In this document: positions 11,091-21,166 of the stretch, in pieces
Position numbering within the stretch: position 1 is the first letter of the stretch
Layout of the letters: every line of letters starts with the position of its first letter
NCBI GenBank assembly: GCA_000695325.1
Contig: AVPN01000013.1
Span: 54,769 to 94,351, forward strand
Direction of reading: 5' to 3'
From: Pleurobrachia bachei
Lineage: Eukaryota > Ctenophora > Tentaculata > Cydippida > Pleurobrachiidae
Length of the DNA: 39,583 bases
The notes under the pieces: generated by a model
What the model was told of the DNA's origin: nothing
The model's database searches: none
Seen by the model: only the letters and a program-made list of their open reading frames with translations
Program-made: the position numbers and the translations under genes

Positions 11091-14000
11091 ATGTACGATA
11101 GGGCCGTTAGAGCTCTTTCGGAGCCAATTAAGGACATACCGGAGCATGTTGGACCGGGAACATACGAGCCCCATCACCGGTTCACTGACCGGAGACCTCT
11201 GATAGGTTAGTATTGGGTATTGTTTGAATGTGTAGTTCAATTCCTTCCACACGAGTGAATTTAAGCCCTCAGGGTGTATTTAGGTATATTTGAATAACAC
11301 CCCTCATTTTCCCAGAGGGCTACGCTCCCTTCAACTCCATGGCACCCCGTACCACCTTCCTGGATGTACCCGATACCGTCATCCTGGCCCCCGGTCCTGG
11401 TCAGTACTATCCTGAAATGTCGGCCCGGGACCGTGCCAAAGGTGGTAGCACCATTGGGAACATGGAACCTCGATTCCGGGAGCGAGTCCCTGATACCCCT
11501 GGTCCAGGAACCTACTCCACCGACCTCCAGTGGATCAAACCTCGGTCTGTCCCACTCCCTGAGGAGCAGTATTTTGAGGGAACGGGTCACATTACCTGGA
11601 AACGGAAACTTGATCCGCCCAGTATTCCTAGTCCGGGAAAGAGTTATGGGTATGAGGAAGGAACTGACGGGGCTCTAATTCCCCAGTGTGGGCCCGAGCG
11701 GGATGGCAGTCTGGGACCCGCGTATTATAAATCTGACCCGGCCACTTCCAAAACCATTACAGAGAAGCGATACAAAGGAGTCCATTGGTCAAAGAGGACA
11801 GAGAACCGATTCAAATTTTACTGTAAGTTAGAAATCTGGCTGTGATACAATCAGATGTTCATACAAAAACATTTATTTTTTAGTATGGAGTAAGGGCTAT
11901 GAGTGCCCTTGGGAACTTGTACCAGGTAGTGTCTCAGCATCTCCCTCTTTCTCTCTGAGCACGTTTAACGAGCAAAATATTACCATGCTCTAGAATATAG
12001 ATTAGCCTTTAATGTCCTTACCTATTATAATTAAAATATGTCTCTTGTAGATAGATCTTGTAGCATATAATATGCCGTTTTAGGCCATACTCTCTCTCTC
12101 TATCTCTACGTTCATATTTCTTACTCTACTCTTCTTATTCTACCTCTGAGAAGTAGCATTCTAAAATAAGTACAGCCCTAACATCACCCTCTGCCAGGTA
12201 AAGACAACCCGGGACCAGGCCAATACGACCCTCACAGGGAACCCTTGGTTCAGGAGAAGTTTACCATCACAGAGAGTGGAAAACCAAAGAAATTTGAATC
12301 TAGGGTAAGAGATAATTCAGCAAACTTTACTTTAGGGGGTAATCTGTGTATTTACATGCTAGCAAGAGTAGACAAAATTAGTAAATCAATACTTTGTCTC
12401 TGACTTGTCTCGTTTTTTTTCAGATCCCCCGTTACCACGAGTTGATTCCCCTAAAAGAAGAAAAGAAGAATACCCCTGGACCGGGAACTTACAATGTCAA
12501 ATCAACCCTCCACAAACCTCCCGCTATGGTAGCTGATGGTCTAGAGACGAAACCTTTCGGATCCACTACTAGGAGGTTCAATAGTGGCAATACCATTGCA
12601 CCCGCTCCTGGACAGTATAACGACCCGAGAAATGCTTTTGAGTCGCTGAGAAAGTACGTTATTTTAGTTTCACTTCCTTGTATCCAGCGTTTCGTTAGTT
12701 ATTTGAGTTCCAATAGTGTACAATTACCTAATTACACCGATTACAGTTATTCTAGTATCTTCTATAGAGCTAGTTAAACTTTGTTGTTAATAATATCCCA
12801 TACTTTCAGGATAAGCGGACTTAAAAAGAGTCCATTTGGTCAGACCTCAACCCGGTTTGGTAAATCGAAGAACGTGGCACCAGGTCCCGGTACATACAAC
12901 GTGGATGTGATGACCAGTTTAAACACCAACATCCAGAAGAAAGCTCAGTGAGTATCACCCTGGGAACCACACTCGGTGTATTGTTTTAGAGTCATGGGAG
13001 CTGACAATAGCTTTGATCTAATCAAAGGAGAGAGGGGGACCCACTCTGAGAGAGAGTTGTGGTCACTGCACGCGCATCGGCCACCCTCTGTTGAAAGTAC
13101 TCCGTGAGAGGGGAAGGCGTGAGACGCGCGGCGCGGACTACTGGTTACCGTAACCATGGCTACTCTACATATTTTGACACACTGATTGTGTGTGACACAA
13201 TACCAGGTAACTTCTAACAGCAGCTCCTTTTCAGCATGTCCAGCTCTACCAAGGGAGTCTTTGGATCGTCTGCTGTAAGGACATTACCCTACACAAAACA
13301 CGAGGACAAGCATCTCCCCGGACCGTCCCACTATATCCAGGATAGCAATCGTATAGCGGAGAGTCTGAGGAGAACCGCTCACCCAACATCTGTGTTTGCT
13401 AGTACCTCTAAGAGGGTGACAGTCCCTGCCCATATTGACAGGGAGATCCCTCCCCCTGGTAGCTACAACGTTCAGGATTCCTACCACAATACACAAAGTA
13501 CGTAGTTGGCAACTGTATCCTGCTACCCGGTCCTTCAATTTTAAGGGAACTGTATGATATTTTCAAATCCTGTCTCTTATATGTTAACCCATGTATTCCC
13601 CACAGTTAGAAAGACAACGGCCCAGCCTAGGACACTGGCAGGCCAGATTAAGGCAGGGTCCTTCCTTTCTTCCTCCGCACGATTTGCACCTCCCCGTGAT
13701 GTTCAAATCAAGGAAGCTGATCCTCTTGTACCTGGTAACTTATTTTAAGTATTTTATAGCCCTTTTTCCCCATTCTTGGTGACACCTGGTGCGACTCCCA
13801 CCAGGTGTCTATGTCACCAAACAACATTCAACATTTAACCGTTTCTCTCTCCCTCTCTCTCTCTAGGTCCAGGATCTTATGACTCCTCGGCCTCTGCACC
13901 GCCCTACTTCAAGGGGAACCTGGTCAGCCAGACTCCCCGATTTGTTGAGAAGCCCAGTAATGTACCTGGACCAGGGCAATACAACCTCAACTGGGCGGGC

Positions 14001-14245
14001 CAGTCCCTGGTCAAACAGTCCTTTAATGTCACCCTCAACAGTCCCGCCATAGTGAAGAAAGAAACCAGCCAAACCGTGAGTCATGGGGGCATGAATTATA
14101 CTGCTAGTGTACTACAAATTGTGTAACTGTGTGAGGTTTCAGTGGTTGAAAATTATAGTGGTCTAGGAAGCTTTGTATTAATTTTGTTTTGATTATTTTC
14201 CTTCCCCCTCAGATAACACCAAAGCAAATGATAGTAACACTGTAA
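11091..14245 (+). CDS. STPG2: Sperm-tail PG-rich repeat protein 2 (STPG2), nine exons
   Basis: Exons are 11091-11205, 11316-11822, 12198-12304, 12424-12653, 12810-12947, 13235-13497, 13606-13734, 13867-14075 and 14213-14245. They sum to 1731 nt, or 576 aa. The start MYDRAVRAL matches the STPG2 N-terminus. At least eight sperm-tail PG-rich repeats are visible, with cores such as GPGTYEPHH, APGPGQYYP, TPGPGTYS, NPGPGQYDP, TPGPGTYNV, APGPGTYNV, VPGPGSYDS and VPGPGQYNL. From the family, such repeats are found in proteins of cilia and sperm flagella, many of them bound to axonemal microtubules. The last four exons are followed by a second copy of the same block (14530-15576) that a normal transcript would not need. 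Human STPG2 is about 459 aa, so this protein is longer. Confidence 0.93.
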
Positions 14246-15576
14246 TACGGTGATTGCTGTAATACTAATACGGAATTAGGGGAGAGTAATGAAGTGGACA
14301 TTTGAACTTGGTATTGGACTTGGAGATGATTTGATATGATCAGAGTACAACTAAATGTATATTTTGTGTGTGTTATGTAAATAGATTGTACAGAGAGAAA
14401 GTATCATGATGTACCATTTTGAGTATTTGGTGGCTGCTAAGATAAGAAATCCCTTTTAGATATTAGCAAGATATTTTGAATTGTAGCGACTCGAAGGATA
14501 CCCACATTGTGCAGATATGATGTGATTTTCTGGTAGCTACAACGTTCAGGATTCCTACCACAATACACAAAGTACGTAGCAGGGAACTGTAACCGAAGGA
14601 ACTGCATATTGTTTTCAAATCCCTCATATATAAACCCATGTATTCCCCGCAGTTAGAAAGACTACGGCCCAGCCTAGAACACTGGCAGGTCAGATCAAGG
14701 CAGGGTCCTTCCTTTCTTCATCCGCCCGATTTGCCCCTCCCCGTGATGTTCAAATCAAGGAAGCTGATCCTCTTGTACCTGGTAACTTATTTTAAGTATT
14801 TTATAGCCCTTTTTCCCCATTCTTGGTGACACCTGGTGCGACTCCCACCAGGTGTCTATGTCACCAAACAACATTCAACATTTAACCGTTTCTCTCTCCC
14901 TCTCTCTCTCTAGGTCCAGGATCTTATGACTCCTCGGCCTCTGCACCGCCCTACTTCAAGGGGAACCTGGTCAGCCAGACTCCCCGATTTGTTGAGAAGC
15001 CCAGTAATGTACCTGGACCAGGGCAATACAACCTCAACTGGGCGGGCCAGTCCCTGGTCAAACAGTCCTTTAATGTCACCCTCAACAGTCCCGCCATAGT
15101 GAAGAAAGAAACCAGCCAAACCGTGAGTCATGGGGGCATGAATTATACTGCTAGTGTACTACAAATTGTGTAACTGTGTGAGGTTTCAGTGGTTGAAAAT
15201 TATAGTGGTCTAGGAAGCTTTGTATTAATTTTGTTTTGATTATTTTCCTTCCCCCTCAGATAACACCAAAGCAAATGATAGTAACACTGTAATACGGTGA
15301 TTGCTGTAATACTAATACGGAATTAGGGGAGAGTAATGAAGTGGACATTTGAACTTGGTATTGGACTTGGAGATGATTTGATATGATCAGAGTACAACTA
15401 AATGTATATTTTGTGTGTGTTATGTAAATAGATTGTACAGAGAGAAAGTATCATGATGTACCATTTTGAGTATTTGGTGGCTGCTAAGATAAGAAATCCC
15501 TTTTAGATATTAGCAAGATATTTTGAATTGTAGCGACTCGAAGGATACCCACATTGTGCAGATATGATGTGATTTT
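13456..15576 (+). repeat. Tandem duplication of the STPG2 3' end
   Basis: Block 13456-14529 (1074 bp) recurs at 14530-15576 (1047 bp). Both begin CTGGTAGCTACAACG inside exon 6 and end in the 3' flank. In the first ~230 bp the copies differ by intron indels and substitutions; the exon 7 changes I compared are all synonymous. From about 13689 to the end I see no differences over roughly 840 bp. Copy 2 holds the tail of exon 6, exons 7-9 and stop, with splice sites kept, but lacks the gene's 5' part. It is either a recent duplication with homogenisation or two haplotypes joined in assembly. Confidence 0.9.
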
Positions 15577-15741
15577 ATTGAAACTTGTATAAAAAACAGT
15601 TGCCCCATCGTTTAAAATCCGCTGTTGTTAGAGACTTAAAAAAAGTACGATTTCAAAGGTTGAAAAATAATAATCCACAAAATGATTTTCACAAATAATT
15701 TACTAATCAATATTTTAAAAGTATGTCTATTGAATCGTGTC

Positions 15742-15785
15742 TGTCTGGCGGCACCGACCCCATTTTACAGATAGGCCCGCCAGAC
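15742..15785. mobile_element. Palindromic hairpin element, copy 2
   Basis: TGTCTGGCGGCACCGACCCC at the left pairs through its first bases with GGCCCGCCAGAC at the right. It belongs to the same family as 6704-6781. It lies within a short local duplication shared with copy 3. Confidence 0.65.
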
Positions 15786-15837
15786 CGTGAAATTGTGTGA
15801 AGTTGATAGTAAGAGTTCGGTGTGTCGTTGTATCTCA

Positions 15838-16080
15838 CTAATACTATTGAGTGTAGGTCTCGCTGTATGGCACTATTGAGTGTAGGGACGTGGGGGAGGA
15901 GACATTGATGCCAAATAATCGTGTCACTGTCTGTCTGGCGACACCGACCCCACAACTGAAATCAGATCGGCCCGCCAGACCGTGAAACTGTGTGAAAATG
16001 ATAATAATAGTTCGGTCTCGATGTCTTTATGGGCACTATTGAGTGTATGGGGGTGGGGGAGGAGACATTGATGCCAAGTC
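15838..16080 (-). repeat. Partial tandem copy of the claudin-like gene's 3' end
   Basis: The minus strand at 15842-15910 repeats the end of the last coding exon: it reads ASMSPPPRPYTQ then stop, against [12 protein letters not shown] then stop in the true exon at 16036-16080. The two copies are separated by the hairpin element at 15932-15980, with a second hairpin at 15742-15785 beyond, so the duplicated unit (about 190 bp) included the hairpin. It lies downstream of the stop and is not expected to be coding. Confidence 0.75.
15932..15980. mobile_element. Palindromic hairpin element, copy 3
   Basis: TGTCTGGCGACACCGACCCC ... GATCGGCCCGCCAGAC. The terminal arms pair and share the GTCTGGCG/CGCCAGAC core with the other copies. 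Confidence 0.65.
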
Positions 16081-19000
16081 TTCATCTGAGGGAGGAGGAG
16101 AAATAACATTTATCACATCAGAGTATTCAGCACCATTTCGTGTGGTTCTCCTTTCCAAACTGAACATTCTCTTGCAGGATATAAAATCCAATCCTGAGGG
16201 AGGGTCACGTTTAGTAAAATAGGTTACAAGTCGCCAGGTGGCATTTAGAGTCCTTGACATGCTAATGCATATTTCATTCTCAATCTCAGCTCTACTTGAT
16301 TCGGTACATGTATGACCTGGGGGATTTACCGATAGTGAAAATAAGAAGGAAGGATGATGTGAGCATCATATAGACACAGTGATCATATCTTAGTCTTGCT
16401 CCCAGAGTTCCCGGGCCGTGAGTAAATCCGTGGACAAACCAAAACCAAACCACCAGTGCTCCGATCATCAGAATAACTGCAAAGGAGTAAGTTTAATGGG
16501 TATTGTTAGCAGTTGTTCACTGATGAAATTAATCAATTCAGTAAACAAATGCTGCTGCTTGTCTGACGACTGGCGGCCCGATCTGAGCGCCAGACACTTG
16601 GGACAGTTACTAGGGTTTCCTATGTGAAAATTCAACCTCGTAATAAAATTATCGGGCGTCCAGGATCTGATAGAGAATAAAAAAAGAAAATTTTAGAGCC
16701 TATTTTCAGGTCAAGGGACTTCCGGGTTGCGCGGGAATCCCGGAAACAAGATTTAGCGCTGCATTGCGCGCGCGCGATCTTTTCAAGAAATAATGAAATC
16801 CAAGCAAAAAACTTTAATTTCTTGTCATTTTTTAAATTTTTCGCGTTTGACAACTCGTCTGACATCCTGTGACCTGTTTTGTTCAAACTCGAGCCACGGG
16901 GAAAGAGCGTCATCCAAGGCAACTTGTGAATTGCAAAACTTCACTTTTTAAAGGTTAGCCCAAACTACAATGGCCCTCACCGGGAGTCAATAGTAAGGAT
17001 TGCAGAGGCACTGACCAAGATGAGACTGGAACCATTTACCACGGACGCAGACGTAGAAGAGAGCCTTCGACTGTTCCAGGTAATTAAAGTCGGATGTCGG
17101 TGTCATCCTCTCTCTGGCATGCTAATAAATCACTACCTAGTAACCTTTTTTCCCAACAGGTGTGAGTAAAGTGTGTTTAATTTATATCTACAGGTTTATG
17201 GGACCAGTTATTCCCTCAGTTTTATAAGTCAAGTTTATTTAGTCCTCTATATATTGTTTTTCAACCAGAGCTGTTCGAGTGTGTCATATAATTATTCGAG
17301 GATATACCGCTCTGATGATTCGGCGGAACATCGTCAATATTTTGACATGTCTCCGTTGGGTATGGGCGGTATATAAGCGCGGAATATTATTATTATTATT
17401 AAGTCGCCAGGTGGCAAAGTATTTAGACTCCGTGCCTTGCATATTGCATATTTTATTCTCTACGTGAATCGGTACAATGTTCGTAACCCACAATTTCAAC
17501 AAATCGATCATATATTGACCTGAGGGATTTACCGATAGTGAAAATAAGTAGAAATGATGATGTGAGCATCATGTAAACACAGTGATCGTATCGCAGTCTT
17601 GCCCCGAGAGTCCCCGGGCCGTGAGTAAATCCGTGGACAAACCAAAACCAAACCACCAGTGCTCCGATCATCAGAATAACTGCAAAGAAGTGAGAGAGTT
17701 TAATTGGTATTTTTGGTCGCTGATGAAATTAATCAATTCAGTATACAAATGCTGCTTGTCTGGCGGTGCCGACCCAATCTGAGCGCCAGTTGGGACACCG
17801 AACACGTCCCGAGAAGAGAGCATTACGCCGACAACTGCAGCAGCGGGATGATCAGTTGTCCGGTGATATGTGCTGCGGGATCAGTTGTCCGGTGATATGT
17901 GTTGCGCGAGGAGGTATGTTGGGGTGATGTAGCGCGTCACAAACATCAACTCAGATGCAGGTCTCCTGGTACTATTTTCACAACAATATAACTGTGCTAA
18001 GCAAGAAAGAGGAGAGAAAAGGATAATAAATAGTGAGAGAGACTTACCGCTAAATACGTTAAGGAGGGCTGATCCTTTGTAGCTTTTGAAAATCGCACAG
18101 CGGCGATGAGAGCTTGAAGCATAATCCTGAAAGATATAATTTACAACTTTTACAATACAATTCTCTCTCCTCAGTCCTCTCTCTCCATCTCTCACTTACC
18201 CGCAATGCTCCAGCTACAAAGGAGGAGAAGGAGGCGAGTAGAAGGAAGCCCAATGTGATGTTTACTTTGAACATCTCCCCTCTTCCGCCAACGAACTGGA
18301 AGAGACTATCATCTGAAGGATGGTTTGTGTTAGTATTAGTGTGCATCTGAAGAGAGGAGGAGGATGGTTGGTGTTAGTCATCTGAAGAGAGGGGAGGATG
18401 GTTGGTGTTAGTGTGTGGACAAATTGTCATGCATGGATTCGAAATAAAGGTGGAGGGGGAGAGAGGTATTATATGGAACCAAGGCGATATGTGTGGAGAC
18501 CATTTATGTTATTACTCCTGTGAAGACGTTAGGAATGGGAGAGAGCTAATGGGTGGCGTTTAAATGTCAGACCCGTATAAGTTTCTCTCTCTTTGTCTCC
18601 TATATATCCCTCACTCTCCATTAAACAGGTGGTTACCACATCTGGCACTACTCCCTCTCATATTAGAAAGAAAGAACTAGGGAAAGCGGGCAGAAAGAGA
18701 GGGGAAAGAGAGAGAGGGAGATCCATCGTTTTCAAAGGGGGATCTGATGTGCAAGCGGTTAATAACTCCCACAAGCTGTAGTTATATTCCACACAAGCTT
18801 ATATTCTACATGCATAGAGGAGTTCTACAGAAATATAAAACATTGTTTTTCCCCAGTTTCTTCTCTGAAGAACCTAAACTCAAAAAGTGAAATATACCAA
18901 TCCCCAGTATAATTCCAACTGTGTCAGTGAATAAGCTTGATAAAGCATTACCTACTGTAAAAACAGTTACTTTAGTGTATGTACTTACAGGGACCGAGGG

Positions 19001-19484
19001 AGGTTCTGAAAAGGCCAAGTCGAAATGAGGTCACATTATCCGGTCCAATCCATTCCCCAATCTTTGGAACATACTTGTGCTCTGGTAACTGAAAGATTGA
19101 AACTATAAATAACGAAATATATTCTTCTTGGTTAGTCGGAAGGAGAGAACTTAACATCTTCAGTGACAACACAGCCAATAAACAACTAAATCAATTAAAT
19201 CAACCAATTCTTATTCTCACTCCCATAAACAGTTGGTAATAAACCATTGCAGATCCAGCTAATAACGTACCGTGAGAACTGCCCAGTTACAAATACAAGA
19301 ACTGACAATTAGAAGTAGGCTGGCAAACACAGAAAGAAAAGTTGAGAGCCGCCTCTTCAGATAAATCCTGTAAAGTGTACTAAGTTGAGATTGGAGAAAG
19401 TTAAAAAATCTGCTGTTGAGATGTTACGATGTTTGTTTCATGGGGAACTGAGCTGAACTACCTGTGTGTTCTTCTTCGAGGCAT
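16036..19484 (-). CDS. Claudin/PMP22-like four-helix membrane protein, seven exons
   Basis: Minus-strand exons are 19484-19462, 19367-19271, 19088-18989, 18312-18200, 18126-18048, 16476-16317 and 16261-16036: 798 nt, 265 aa. Helix 1 is [20 protein letters not shown] first extracellular loop ends [16 protein letters not shown], resembling the claudin/PMP22 GLW..C signature. Helix 2 is [20 protein letters not shown], helix 3 [17 protein letters not shown] and helix 4 [18 protein letters not shown] cytosolic tail ends SPPPPPYTQ. The helix 3-4 exon exists twice (also 17679-17533), so either could be used. The junction into the last exon (AG at 16317, intron start GTCATA) keeps frame but has a weak donor; this is the least certain part. 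Claudin-family proteins form or regulate cell junctions or modulate channels; which applies here is unknown. Confidence 0.7.
16560..16596. mobile_element. Palindromic hairpin element, copy 4
   Basis: TGTCTGACGACTGGCGGCCC ... GAGCGCCAGACA. A short copy with the same terminal core, in intron sequence of the claudin-like gene, block A. Confidence 0.55.
16597..16983. other. Intronic stretch with no supported gene
   Basis: A minus-strand open frame at 16632-16922 has no recognisable motif and is biased towards K, S and F. A CG-rich alternating purine/pyrimidine patch lies near 16765-16780. I see nothing else. Confidence 0.5.
16984..17079 (+). pseudogene. MCM5: Orphan MCM5 exon fragment
   Basis: Thirty-two codons read [18 protein letters not shown] then [14 protein letters not shown] and end exactly at a splice donor (CAG then GTAATT). 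This matches the C-terminal helical region of the replicative helicase subunit MCM5 ([30 protein letters not shown] in human). The preceding VRQL residues are missing and upstream frames are closed. The sequence after the next AG (17160) does not continue with VSTLDAAL. No other MCM exon is seen in the window. It lies antisense inside the claudin-like gene, between its two duplicated blocks, and looks like a captured or left-over genomic piece. Confidence 0.85.
17190..17402 (+). mobile_element. LINE 3' end with terminal hairpin and (TTA)n tail, copy A
   Basis: It shares GGACCAGTTAT, the hairpin motif and the tail with the LINE at 23080-23670. The stem ATATACCGC (17302-17310) pairs with GCGGTATAT (17366-17374), followed by AATATTATTATTATTATTA to about 17401. 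No reverse transcriptase sequence remains. The tail abuts the broken last exon of block B in the claudin-like gene, so this is a 5'-truncated insertion. Confidence 0.75.
17757..17789. mobile_element. Palindromic hairpin element, copy 5
   Basis: TGTCTGGCGGTGCCGACCC ... TCTGAGCGCCAG. It is the counterpart of copy 4 in the duplicated intron (block B). Confidence 0.55.
17848..17910. repeat. Short tandem repeat, two units of about 30 bp
   Basis: GGATCAGTTGTCCGGTGATA occurs near 17878, and a near-identical unit (GATGATCAGTTGTCCGGTGA) lies just upstream near 17847. They are separated by a TGTGCTGCG-type linker. They lie in an intron of the claudin-like gene. Confidence 0.6.
18313..18415 (-). repeat. 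Tandem repeat carrying copies of a 3' splice site
   Basis: On the minus strand the true acceptor CTTCAG/ATGA of claudin-like exon 4 (AG just above 18312) is preceded by two more copies, ending at about 18346 and 18381. Each has a pyrimidine tract, TTCAG and ATG, with spacing of 34 and 35 bp and ACTAACACCAACCATCCT-type linkers. Use of either upstream copy would bring in a TAA stop almost at once, so only the proximal one fits the coding frame. Confidence 0.75.
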
Positions 19485-19995
19485 ATCGTAGCTGGACCTC
19501 AGAGTATCGTGTATCACCTCAGAATATTCACCTTCTTGTCACCTCATTGCTCACTAAGTCGAGTGCTTATAGGGAAGCCATTCAGAGTACACGCTAGATA
19601 GATATAGAGATATATGAGATATGAGATGTGTGACACGTGGGAGAGAGGGGGAGTTTAGATAGAGAGGGAAGACGTTGAATAATGAATACTGCTGCAGATC
19701 AGTATATGCAGTAATATAGAGTGTAACAACTTGATTGTTTTTATTTTTATTAGGAATAAATAGGGATAGGGGGGGTTTCCAGAAAATTAAGATATAAGTT
19801 GTAACGTTGATGTGATACAATGGCGAGCAGAGATTAAATCATTATGATTTAAGGAGTAGGTTTAGAAATTACATAAAAATTAAAATCATCTTTATTCCTC
19901 GCAGTATCCTCGACCCAATGTAACGCTGCCTCCAATCCGCTGGAGTTAAACCTATTGAACTGTTATCTCCACTTCAGAGATGCTGCTCTCGACTT
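19485..19995. other. Intergenic between claudin-like gene and RPP21
   Basis: About 510 bp, AT-rich, with no coding frame that I can support. It should contain the promoter of the claudin-like gene and the 3' end of RPP21. Confidence 0.5.
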
Positions 19996-20349
19996 TCAAG
20001 TGAGGTGCTGTACAGGAGCCTGCTCTATCTTCAGCTCCTTGCTATCCTTCACCACAGGATACCTCCTAGTTGTATCACATCCCCCACATGTCACCTTCCT
20101 ACTGAGTTTACCACCACCATTCCTCCTGACTCTCACTCGTGACGTCACTGCTCCCACCAGAGGTAGTTTACATCTGGAGCACATACCCCGTTTGAGGTCC
20201 GGGGTTGTTCTCATTTGGTGCTTCTCCTTGATTCTCACAGCCCCCTCGAGGAGGTTGGATGATACAGTGGGGGAGGGAGACAGCAGGGCAGCTGTGTGGA
20301 TGTAGTGTAGTGTTCGGAGAGCCTGTGGTTCCCGGATACCATGCGTCAT
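19996..20349 (-). CDS. RPP21: Ribonuclease P protein subunit p21 (RPP21/Rpr2 family)
   Basis: One frame of 117 aa starts MTHGIREPQALRTLHYIHTA. The N-terminal helical part (ALRTLHYIHTAALL) is followed by DLKRGMCSRCKLPLVGAVTS and then RKVTCGGCDTTRRYPV. The two CxxC pairs form the zinc ribbon of the Rpr2/Rpp21/Snm1 family, whose members bind the RNase P RNA for tRNA 5' maturation. Human RPP21 is about 154 aa, and the difference is at the C-terminus. A TTCTACAG acceptor lies just upstream of the start codon, so there may be a 5' leader exon or a few more N-terminal codons upstream. Confidence 0.88.
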   Translation of the reverse strand: MTHGIREPQALRTLHYIHTAALLSPSPTVSSNLLEGAVRIKEKHQMRTTPDLKRGMCSRCKLPLVGAVTSRVRVRRNGGGKLSRKVTCGGCDTTRRYPVVKDSKELKIEQAPVQHLT

Positions 20350-21166
20350 CGTAGCTCTGTAGAATTAGAGAGAGGGGGCATGTTATGGGAATAAAATAGA
20401 GATAGTGAGATAAGATTCAAGTTAGGGTAGATATTGGACGGATATTGTATCTTGAATCTTCACGTCTGTTTACAAGGAGATTGGCTTAGAAAGAAATCAG
20501 CGATACATAAAGTTGGCTAGAAGAAGAGTTTGTATAGTTTATACTGTCAACATTTTGGACAGTAATTGGACAGTGGGTAGTCGATAGTATTAATAAAACA
20601 ATATTTGTTTTTATAAAACGGTTTGTTGAACGTTGATCAAGAACATCACATGTAATAATACACAGCACAATATACACAGGATAATATACCACAACATACA
20701 AGCTCTACTATTTACAACTAAACTGTTCGTGTAGTGCTACACATACAGTTGTACACTTACTCTCTCAGCTCTCTCACACACATACACTCTCTATCTGTCT
20801 ATTTTTGACGTTTTTCTAACTCGATCTGAAACATTTTAACTCTGGCAATATACATACATTTTAACCCCAGCAACGAAAAGTACAAAAAAAGATAAAATAC
20901 ATACGACACTCAGGTATTGTTATTACCTGTACGAGCTAACAAAAGAAGAGACAATACTCCAATAACTCCTTTGTCTCTTTTTCTCTCTGTCTCCCCCTTT
21001 ATTGTCTCTCTTCCTAGTACTGTCTATTAGTACACTGTCTATTATATCTGCACAGCAGACCCTACTACATCTACTCCATAATAATAACTCCACACTGAAA
21101 CTCCTACACACCCATGTTTTCACAACGTACAATTTAATAAACGAAAATTTTTTGATAACCCCAGAT
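20350..21166. other. Intergenic/5' leader region of RPP21
   Basis: Short open frames at 20486-20701 and 20923-21196 show no family features. The stretch is AT-rich with CACACA and CTCTCT runs near 20770-20800. It lies between the TMEM260 stop and the RPP21 start. Confidence 0.5.

Larger units (their letters stand above)
16228..17800 (-). repeat. Duplicated exon block in the claudin-like gene
   Basis: Block A (about 16228-16600) and block B (about 17402-17800) both hold the start of the last exon, the helix 3-4 exon with its acceptor, adjoining intron sequence and a palindromic hairpin. The helix 3-4 exon reads through in both copies with the same protein, [18 protein letters not shown], the visible changes being silent. 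In block B the last exon is cut after the CGCCAGGTGGC region, exactly where a LINE (TTA)n tail abuts. Between the blocks lie an MCM5 exon fragment and the LINE. Confidence 0.85.

Noticed and set aside
12945-13157. Minus-strand frame in STPG2 intron 5
   Set aside because: Intronic, CG-rich patch, overlaps the exon edge; no motif.
16632-16922. 96-aa minus-strand frame beside the MCM5 fragment
   Set aside because: No motif, biased composition, and inside intron sequence.
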